A stretch of 12,989 nt of DNA from assembly GCA_003241215.1 (NCBI GenBank), contig QFOL01000133.1, forward strand, positions 1-12,989. The letters are read 5' to 3'. Source of the stretch: Agrobacterium fabrum. Lineage in GTDB: Bacteria; Pseudomonadota; Alphaproteobacteria; Rhizobiales; Rhizobiaceae. A model generated the notes under the pieces. It did no database searches. It saw nothing but the letters and a program-made list of their open reading frames with translations, and was not told the DNA's origin. The position numbers were made by a program, and so were the translations under genes. Shown in pieces: positions 1-5,406 of this stretch (the stretch's first letter is position 1; each line of letters opens with the position of its first letter).

Positions 1-1
1 T

Positions 2-262
2 GCCGTTCGCTTCAACCTGTTACGGCGCGAGATCAAGGGCATATCGCAGAAGGTGCTGTCGCAGACGCTGAAGAAGCTGGAGCGTGACGGGCTGATTTCA
101 CGGCAGGCTTTTCCAACGGTTCCTGTCACCGTCGAATATTCACTGACGCCGCTGGGGCGCACGCTGACGGACACCGTGGCGGCGCTTGCCCATTGGGCGG
201 AGGGCAATATGGACGCGGTGATGGCGGCACAGAGGGCTTATGATGAGAGGGTTTTATCCTGA
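2..262 (+). CDS. HxlR-family winged-helix transcriptional regulator (3' part only)
   Basis: The gene runs in from before the window; 86 codons are visible in the frame starting at base 2, ending at TGA 260-262. The visible protein opens with the recognition-helix region of an HxlR/DUF24 winged helix: RFNLLRREIKGISQKVLSQT, then KKLERDGLISR and the wing with VEYSLTPLGRTL. These are hallmark HxlR stretches (I.GIS.K.L...L..LE.DGLI.R and P..VEY.LT.LG). An ATG/GTG-type start at 53 would cut off the helix-turn-helix and is not the real start. Family members are small dimeric DNA-binding proteins, often sensing electrophiles or redox state through an N-terminal cysteine; that part is outside the window, so the signal cannot be judged. 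The target is unknown. The gene downstream (start 372) lies in the same direction after a 109-bp gap, so co-transcription is possible but unsupported. Confidence 0.9.
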   Translation, partial: AVRFNLLRREIKGISQKVLSQTLKKLERDGLISRQAFPTVPVTVEYSLTPLGRTLTDTVAALAHWAEGNMDAVMAAQRAYDERVLS

Positions 263-371
263 GATAATTTGCTGCTGCAAGGTTTTCCGATTTCCACATT
301 TTACATCTGGCTCGACATCTTTTTTAAAGAGCCGCGGTTTAAAATTACCTCTGATTTTGCGGGGGGCGAAA

Positions 372-1232
372 ATGAAATCGCAGGGACGTGCCGTTATAGT
401 TTTTGTTTTCATGGCCTTATTCACGATATATTTCGGCACCCGTCTGCATACAGGTTTTACTGAGCATGTGCCGCATGCGTTTAAAGCGATCGATACGGCG
501 ATCCAGATTGGCCTCGTTTCGTGGCTCGGCGGCGCCAACACCTTGGCGTTGCTGGCGTTTCTGACACTACTGCTCCCAATCCTCGTTTTGAGCCGGGATG
601 CGCCAAAGGCTGCGTCGAACCCCATTCCTCCGCTGCAGCTTGATCAGACATCGCAGGCCGAGATTCCCCCGGAGGACAGGCGATTTGCGCTGGATATGTT
701 GGAGGGTGTCGTCGCGCACGTCGTACGCGTCCGGGAAATGATGAAGGCCAATGAGCGACCAAAGCCGTTCGTCCGGCTGGTGCCTCAAGTGCCCATACAG
801 CCCGGCACGCCACGTAGCTGGTTCGGCGGCAATCCGTCTCTGCCTGAGGGCACCGGATGGCCGACCTGCGACGGAAAGCCGGCAGCGTTTTTGGCGCAGA
901 TCGACTGTTCCTGCCTACCCCGGAAGTTGTGGGATGGCGCGGGGCCACGTTCGGGCTGGCTTTGTTTCTTTCTAGGTTTCGAAGACGGCCGAGCTGTCGC
1001 GAAGGTTTTACATACCTACTCTTCTAGCGCACCGACGAAGCCCCCCGCGCAGGTCGATGTTCCGTGGCTTTTTTCGGAAAATATGGGATGGTTGGTGGTG
1101 AGAAAGGATGTACCGAGGTGGCCTATTGAAGTGCACACGGTATCTTCGCGGGAACAAGACCCGGTAATTTATGCGAATGGCGATCACCCCATAACCCGCG
1201 CTTCATCGTCTTCAATACAGGCTTTGATCTGA
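372..1232 (+). CDS. DUF1963 membrane-anchored protein, N-terminal part of a frameshifted gene
   Basis: The reading frame is open from 240, but the ATG at 372 is preferred: it follows a GGGGGG-rich ribosome site and begins MKSQGRAVIVFVFM, a hydrophobic membrane segment (about residues 7-23). A second hydrophobic stretch covers about 56-73. The rest is predicted to be soluble. From about residue 134 it resembles DUF1963 (YwqG-like): SWFGGNPSLPEGTGWP at about 149-164, then FLAQIDCSCLP and WLCFFLGFEDG. The molecular function of DUF1963 is unknown. The last 10-15 residues (RASSSSIQALI) are out of keeping with the family, while the overlapping frame reads NPRFIVFNTGFDLNEPSWKP and continues to 1972. 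The sequence therefore shows one gene of about 533 codons interrupted by a one-base loss near residue 272. Its codon use is richer in A/T-ending codons than its neighbours, which could mean relatively recent acquisition. Confidence 0.75.
   Translation: MKSQGRAVIVFVFMALFTIYFGTRLHTGFTEHVPHAFKAIDTAIQIGLVSWLGGANTLALLAFLTLLLPILVLSRDAPKAASNPIPPLQLDQTSQAEIPPEDRRFALDMLEGVVAHVVRVREMMKANERPKPFVRLVPQVPIQPGTPRSWFGGNPSLPEGTGWPTCDGKPAAFLAQIDCSCLPRKLWDGAGPRSGWLCFFLGFEDGRAVAKVLHTYSSSAPTKPPAQVDVPWLFSENMGWLVVRKDVPRWPIEVHTVSSREQDPVIYANGDHPITRASSSSIQALI
1187..1201 (+). other. Frameshift site joining the two halves of the DUF1963 gene
   Basis: The upstream frame stays open to 1232 and the downstream frame has been open since its last stop at 1127-1129, so the shift lies in 1130-1229. 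The protein sense changes at 1187-1201. Adding one C to the CCCC run (1187-1190) gives DHPHNPRFIVF. Adding one C to the CCC run (1195-1197) gives DHPITPRFIVF. Either joins the halves into 1602 nt (534 codons with stop). There is no X XXY YYZ slippery heptamer here, so a mutation or a sequencing error is more likely than programmed shifting. Confidence 0.75.
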
Positions 1233-1279
1233 ACGAGCCGAGCTGGAAACCGTTCGATAGGAAAAGTACGCTTCTGCTG

Positions 1280-1972
1280 TTGGAAGCCGCCGAGGAAGCT
1301 GTACGCAGAAGGTTACGATGGAGCAGAGAAGCAATCGACTGCGCAACAGCGAATTTGCAGCGATCGTCCACAGCGGCGGAGGGCTATAGCGAACAAGAGG
1401 CTTCGCGACAAGTTGATGAAGACCGAATAGCGCTCGCTACACGCGAATTGTCGGCAGCCGAACTTCATCTTTCGCAGTTGGAGACATTGCGCACTCAGAT
1501 ATCGACGGGCGGCGAAGCAGAACCTTTCTCAGAAGGACAGATCGACAGGGCGATCGCCGCGCTGGAAGCTATCGAGAGGTCGGGTGACAATGAAGCGGAC
1601 TCCCCGAAAGTGTTTCCTATCATCTGCCCGCCCGCGGCTATTGGTCATTGGTTGCAGAATTGGGCGGCGTCCACATTTCACTATGCGGCACACCTTTATG
1701 CGGAGAACTCTACAACCTTACCACTCGCGTGGCGGGCCAAGATCGAAGAACAGGCGACCTACGACGCCCAGCGTGAAATGGGTTTAATGAGCGAGTTTCC
1801 GGACGGCCATGTGCATAGGTTTGTGGACAAGGACGTAACACTGCTGGAATTGCCTACCAGCCATCTCATTAATTGGAAGTGGGGCGATATGTATCATCTC
1901 GTCCTAACGATTCCGAAACAGGATATCGCCCGAAACGATTTCAGCCAAGTGAAAGTGCATATTTCCAATTAA
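1280..1972 (+). CDS. C-terminal part of the frameshifted DUF1963 gene (coiled-coil insert plus domain end)
   Basis: This frame is open from 1130 and can be read in continuity with the upstream piece; a start at TTG 1280 is only the first formal start codon and has no convincing ribosome site. Residues read before 1280 (FIVFNTGFDLNEPSWKPFDR) look like normal coding sequence. From 1280 on there is a long charged, heptad-rich helical stretch (EAAEEAVRRRLRWSREAID... to ...LSQLETLRTQ, roughly 70 residues), likely a coiled coil. It is followed by PIICPPAAIGHWLQNWAAS and an end segment, VTLLELPTSHLINWKWGDMY, typical of the C-terminal part of DUF1963 domains (LL.L...  WGD). The DUF1963 fold thus appears split by a helical insert. 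If expressed alone this piece would lack the membrane anchor and half of the domain. It ends two bases before the stop of the convergent Lrp-type gene. Confidence 0.65.
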   Translation: MEAAEEAVRRRLRWSREAIDCATANLQRSSTAAEGYSEQEASRQVDEDRIALATRELSAAELHLSQLETLRTQISTGGEAEPFSEGQIDRAIAALEAIERSGDNEADSPKVFPIICPPAAIGHWLQNWAASTFHYAAHLYAENSTTLPLAWRAKIEEQATYDAQREMGLMSEFPDGHVHRFVDKDVTLLELPTSHLINWKWGDMYHLVLTIPKQDIARNDFSQVKVHISN

Positions 1973-1974
1973 GG

Positions 1975-2406
1975 CTACCGCGAAATGCGCGTCGACAGAA
2001 TAATCGATGACAGCGTGCGCTCCACGCCGTCGAGCGCGCCAATTCGGTCGATCAGCCGGTCGAGATCGAGGATCGAAGGGGCGGCGAGGATGGCGATCAG
2101 GTCAAATGTGCCGCTGACCGAATGCAGCGTCGTCACTTCCTTGATGGCGGCAAGCGCCGCGGTCACCGCCGGCAGAGCCTTGGGCCCGATGGTGATAAGC
2201 ACATGCGCGCGCACCAACGCGGAAAGATAGCTTTCCGAAAGCCTGAGGCCATAACCCGCGATCACGCCGTCCGCCTCCAGACGCTCGATGCGGGCCTGCA
2301 CCGTGGTGCGCGAAAGGCCGAGCCTGCGAGCCAGTTCCGCCACCGGCATGCGGGCGTTTTCGGAAAGCAGCGCCAGCAGCGCCCGGTCCTTCTCAGTGAT
2401 CGTCAT
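1975..2406 (-). CDS. Lrp/AsnC-family transcriptional regulator
   Basis: This 143-aa protein begins MTITEKDRALLALLSENARM, with the winged/helix-turn-helix part at about residues 4-60 (MPVAELARRLGLSRTTVQAR, then RLEADGVIAGYG). The RAM/AsnC ligand-binding domain follows at about 65-140 (VRAHVLITIG, VTTLHSVSGTFDLIAILAAP). Length and order are normal for the family. The frame extends upstream to a TTG at 2436, but the ATG at 2406 has an AGGA nine bases before it, and the longer version would run through the operator-like palindrome at 2426-2439, so 2406 is chosen. Lrp-type proteins form dimers and octamers, sense amino acids and usually control a divergent transport or catabolic gene. Here that neighbour is the saccharopine/lysine dehydrogenase-like gene at 2530, the most likely target. 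Its 3' end faces the DUF1963 gene with only two bases between the stop codons. Confidence 0.93.
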   Translation of the reverse strand: MTITEKDRALLALLSENARMPVAELARRLGLSRTTVQARIERLEADGVIAGYGLRLSESYLSALVRAHVLITIGPKALPAVTAALAAIKEVTTLHSVSGTFDLIAILAAPSILDLDRLIDRIGALDGVERTLSSIILSTRISR

Positions 2407-2425
2407 AGTGATCAATCCTGTCGTC

Positions 2426-2439
2426 TTATTGTTCAATAA
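2426..2439. promoter_or_regulatory. Palindrome, probable Lrp/AsnC operator between divergent genes
   Basis: TTATTG-TT-CAATAA is a perfect dyad with 6-bp arms and a 2-bp centre, AT-rich as Lrp-family sites commonly are. It lies 20 bp upstream of the regulator's ATG (2406) and 90 bp upstream of the dehydrogenase ATG (2530), so it could serve autoregulation and control of the divergent gene. Binding by this regulator is inferred from position. Confidence 0.55.
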
Positions 2440-2529
2440 TAACGAGCGATCTGCACATAGTGAAGCTCCGAATCGCAGTTAAACCGCAATATGATTGTGC
2501 CTACGAATTTTTCTGCGGGGAACAAAAAT

Positions 2530-3585
2530 ATGAAAAACATCATCGTCATAGGCGCGGGCAATATCGGTTCGGCCATCGCCTGGATGCTGGCCGCAACGGG
2601 CGATTATCGCATCACGGTTGCCGATCGCTCGGCCGACCAGCTGGCCAATGTGCCAGCACATGAGCGGGTCGACACCGAGATCGTCGACATCACCGACCGT
2701 CCGGCGCTCGAAGCACTGCTGAAGGGCAAATTCGCCGTGCTGTCCGCCGCCCCCTTCCACCTGACGGCGGGCATTGCCGAAGCGGCCGTTGCCGTCGGCA
2801 CCCATTATCTCGATCTGACCGAAGACGTGGAATCCACCCGCAAGGTCAAGGCCCTGGCGGAAACGGCGGAGACAGCGCTCATCCCGCAATGCGGCCTCGC
2901 GCCCGGCTTCATCTCCATCGTCGCCGCCGATCTTGCCGGCAAGTTCGACAAGCTTGACAGCGTGCGTATGCGCGTCGGCGCTCTGCCGCAATACCCGTCC
3001 AATGCGCTCAACTACAACCTCACCTGGAGCACGGATGGGCTGATTAACGAATATATCGAGCCCTGCGAAGCGATCGTCGAAGGCCGCCTCACCGCCGTTC
3101 CGGCGCTTGAGGAGCGTGAAGAATTCTCGCTCGACGGCGTCACCACGCTGGAAGGCAAGGTGCGGACGATGAATTACCGCACCATCCGTTATCCCGGCCA
3201 TGTGGCGATCATGAAGGCGCTGTTGAACGACCTCAACCTGCGCAATCGCCGCGATGTGCTGAAGGACCTGTTCGAAAACGCCCTGCCCGGTACCATGCAG
3301 GATGTGGTCATCGTCTTCGTCACCGTCTGCGGCACCCGCAACGGCCGTTTCCTGCAGGAAACCTATGCCAACAAGGTCTATGCCGGCCCGGTTTCCGGCC
3401 GGATGATGAGCGCCATCCAGATCACCACCGCCGCAGGCATCTGCACGGTTCTCGATCTGCTTGCCGAAGGCGCCCTGCCGCAGAAGGGCTTCGTGCGACA
3501 GGAGGAAGTGGCGCTGCCGAAGTTCCTCGAAAACCGGTTCGGACACTATTATGGTTCGCATGAGCCGCTGGCGCGGGTTGGGTGA
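2530..3585 (+). CDS. Saccharopine dehydrogenase-like NAD(P)-dependent oxidoreductase (lysine 6-dehydrogenase-like)
   Basis: From ATG 2530 the protein has 351 aa; this start sits behind GCGGGG and places the Rossmann motif at the very N-terminus (MKNIIVIGAGNIGSAIA, GxGxxG at residues 8-13, acidic D32 at the end of the second strand). An upstream ATG at 2491 would only add 13 unrelated residues. Family hallmarks follow: LIPQCGLAPGF in the middle, NYNLTWSTDGLINEYIEPCE, and MNYRTIRYPGH. Together these fit the saccharopine dehydrogenase family and its lysine 6-dehydrogenase branch, which deaminates L-lysine at the epsilon position in the cytoplasm. A lysine 6-dehydrogenase is known from Agrobacterium, which makes lysine a reasonable substrate guess, but the exact substrate (lysine, saccharopine, carboxynorspermidine) cannot be read from the sequence. 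The divergent Lrp-type regulator supports an amino-acid catabolic role. The gene ends just before a RIME-like palindrome. Confidence 0.88.
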   Translation: MKNIIVIGAGNIGSAIAWMLAATGDYRITVADRSADQLANVPAHERVDTEIVDITDRPALEALLKGKFAVLSAAPFHLTAGIAEAAVAVGTHYLDLTEDVESTRKVKALAETAETALIPQCGLAPGFISIVAADLAGKFDKLDSVRMRVGALPQYPSNALNYNLTWSTDGLINEYIEPCEAIVEGRLTAVPALEEREEFSLDGVTTLEGKVRTMNYRTIRYPGHVAIMKALLNDLNLRNRRDVLKDLFENALPGTMQDVVIVFVTVCGTRNGRFLQETYANKVYAGPVSGRMMSAIQITTAAGICTVLDLLAEGALPQKGFVRQEEVALPKFLENRFGHYYGSHEPLARVG

Positions 3586-3613
3586 TTTAAAGGCACAGCA
3601 TCGCCGCCGGTTT

Positions 3614-3732
3614 CTTCTCCCCGCCGGGGAGAAGGTGGCCCGAAGGGTCGGATGAGGGGGCAACGCCAGCGATGGATCGCACCCTTGCCCCCTCATCCCG
3701 CTGCCGCGACCTTCTCCCCCTCGGGGAGAAGG
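3614..3732. repeat. RIME-like intergenic palindromic element between convergent genes
   Basis: Nested inverted repeats are visible. CTTCTCCCC (3614-3622) and GGGGAGAAG (3626-3634) form one perfect hairpin. CCTTCTCCCC (3710-3719) and GGGGAGAAGG (3723-3732) form another. GATGAGGGGGCAA (3651-3663) pairs exactly with TTGCCCCCTCATC (3685-3697). The CCTTCTCCCC and CCCCTCATCC words are characteristic of RIME-type mosaic elements dispersed in rhizobial genomes. It occupies most of the gap between the oxidoreductase and the convergent selO and may also act as a bidirectional terminator. Confidence 0.8.
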
Positions 3733-3777
3733 CGAAACAGGCACCCGCTCGCTCCAGCGCTGCGGATCAGCGCTACG

Positions 3778-5238
3778 CTACGTCCCGCAAAAGGTCCTGA
3801 ACACCCGCTCATGGCTCATCGGCGGCTGCATATAGACGAAATTATCCGGCCGCTCCTCAAAAGGCGTGGCGATTGCCCTCAGCATGGCGTGGAAGGGCTC
3901 GAAATCACCCTCTTCCACCGCTGCCTCGATCAGTTCCTCGATACGGTGGTTGCGCGGGATGATGGCGGGATTGACGGAGAGCATCGTCGCTGATCGTTCG
4001 GAATCGGAAATCCCCTCGCGACCGGCTCTTTCCCGCCAGCGCGCCAGAAATTCGTCTGCCCCCGCAATATCGATAAACATGCCGCGAAACGGTTCTGCAT
4101 CGCCATTGGCCGCATGGGAAAGACGCCGGAAGGTCAGCGTATAATCGGCTTCCGATGCCTGCATCAGCGCCAGCAGCGCCTGCACCAGATCGATGTCGCC
4201 CTCTTCCTCCAGCGTCAGGCCAAGCTTTTCGCGCATGCCGGCAAGCCAGCGTTTGGGAAAGGCGGCGGCGAAATCGGCGAGAACGGCATTGGCGAGTTCG
4301 GCGGCTTTCTCCACCTGCGGATCAAGCAGCGGCAGCAGGCATTCCGCCAGCCTTGCAATGTTCCATTGCGCGATGCCCGGCTGGTTGTTGAAGGCATAAC
4401 GGCCCTGCGCATCGATGGAGGAAAAGACCTTGTTGGGGTGATATTCGTCGAGGAAAGCGCAGGGGCCGAAATCAATGGTTTCGCCTGACACCGCCATATT
4501 GTCGGTATTCATCACGCCATGAATGAAACCCACCATCATCCAGCGGGCGATGAGGTCGCATTGCCGTTGCGCTATGCCTTGCAGCAGGGCGAGATAGGGA
4601 TTGTCTGCCTCTTTCGCCTCGGGATAATGACGGTCGATCACATAGTCCGCGAGGTTTTTGATCCCTTCCTCATCCTCGCGCGCGGCGAAGAACTGGAACG
4701 TGCCGACCCGGATATGGCTTGCCGCCACGCGGGTGAAAACACCGCCCGGCAGGCCGACTTCGCGCTGCACCCTTTCGCCGGAGAGGACAGCCGCCAGTGC
4801 CCGCGTGGCGGGAATGCCGAGTGCAAACATCGCCTCCGACACGATATATTCGCGTAGCACCGGGCCAAGGGCCGCGCGCCCGTCGCCCCGGCGCGAAAAC
4901 GGCGTCGGGCCGGAACCTTTCAGCTGGATATCGCGGCGCTTGCCGTTCCTGTCGATCACTTCACCCAGCAGAATGGCGCGGCCATCACCCAGCTGCGGCA
5001 CGAAACCGCCGAACTGGTGGCCGGCATAGGCCATGGCCAGCGGCTCTGCCCCCTGCGGCACGACATTGCCGGAAAAGATCGCCGCCAGCCTTTCATCGTC
5101 AAGGCCTGCCACATCGAGAAGGAGTTCATCGGCCAGCCCACGGTTGAAGGCGATGAGCCGCGGCGCCTTCACCGGCGTCGGCAGCACGGCGGCGCTGAAG
5201 CGTTCCGGCAGGCGGGCATAGGAATTGTCGAATTTCAT
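3778..5238 (-). CDS. selO: SelO/YdiU-family protein adenylyltransferase (AMPylating pseudokinase)
   Basis: This 486-aa protein matches SelO (YdiU) throughout: MKFDNSYARLPERF at the start, AYAGHQFGGFVPQLGDGRA at 71-88, KGSGPTPFSRRGDGRAALG at 107-125, and MNTDNMAVSGETIDFGP at 243-259. SelO is a pseudokinase that binds ATP upside down and transfers AMP to Ser, Thr or Tyr of proteins, with a proposed role in redox stress. Compared from memory with Pseudomonas syringae SelO, key residues fit with a constant offset of six: R87, K107, E130, R170, R177, D246, N247 and D256. The C-terminus ends FCGT, with cysteine third from the end, where eukaryotic homologues carry selenocysteine. The start is the ATG at 5238; a GTG directly before it (5241) has an equally good AGGGAG site seven bases upstream and cannot be excluded. 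It is divergent from the GH32 gene and convergent with the oxidoreductase, so probably monocistronic. Confidence 0.95.
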   Translation of the reverse strand: MKFDNSYARLPERFSAAVLPTPVKAPRLIAFNRGLADELLLDVAGLDDERLAAIFSGNVVPQGAEPLAMAYAGHQFGGFVPQLGDGRAILLGEVIDRNGKRRDIQLKGSGPTPFSRRGDGRAALGPVLREYIVSEAMFALGIPATRALAAVLSGERVQREVGLPGGVFTRVAASHIRVGTFQFFAAREDEEGIKNLADYVIDRHYPEAKEADNPYLALLQGIAQRQCDLIARWMMVGFIHGVMNTDNMAVSGETIDFGPCAFLDEYHPNKVFSSIDAQGRYAFNNQPGIAQWNIARLAECLLPLLDPQVEKAAELANAVLADFAAAFPKRWLAGMREKLGLTLEEEGDIDLVQALLALMQASEADYTLTFRRLSHAANGDAEPFRGMFIDIAGADEFLARWRERAGREGISDSERSATMLSVNPAIIPRNHRIEELIEAAVEEGDFEPFHAMLRAIATPFEERPDNFVYMQPPMSHERVFRTFCGT

Positions 5239-5259
5239 CACGGATAAACTCCCTGCTTT

Positions 5260-5274
5260 GCCCCTATATGGGGC
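5260..5274. promoter_or_regulatory. Short palindrome upstream of selO
   Basis: GCCCC-TATAT-GGGGC is a dyad with 5-bp arms, just upstream of the selO ribosome site and inside the 168-bp divergent selO/GH32 region. A second perfect 8-bp dyad, TTGCGCAA, lies at 5333-5340. Either could be an operator; no protein can be assigned, and such short palindromes also arise by chance in GC-rich DNA. Confidence 0.25.
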
Positions 5275-5406
5275 CGGAAGGCGGCGGATGCGAGCGATAA
5301 ATGCCCAACCTCCTCCTTCGCCTCATTCAATTTTGCGCAATGAACTTTCCCGCGCCATCATCGTTCCTATGCTTGACCCGCAGAATGCCGAAGGAAAGGA
5401 AAAGCA

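Noticed and set aside
240..371. Upstream extension of the DUF1963 reading frame to ATG 240
   Set aside because: It would overlap the HxlR gene, adds 44 residues of no domain character, and lacks a ribosome site, while ATG 372 has one and starts a membrane segment.
1187..1201. Programmed -1 ribosomal frameshifting in the DUF1963 gene
   Set aside because: No slippery heptamer and no obvious downstream pseudoknot are visible; C-run length change is the simpler explanation.
2479..3744. Leftward 421-codon open frame opposite the saccharopine dehydrogenase-like gene
   Set aside because: It runs through the RIME-like element and the divergent promoter region and has a His/Arg/Asp-rich composition typical of antisense frames. 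The plus strand holds clear family motifs.
3778..3800. Selenocysteine (TGA) read-through at the selO end
   Set aside because: The codon at the relevant position encodes cysteine and the stop is followed by the RIME-like element region, with no sign of a SECIS-like hairpin directly after an in-frame TGA.
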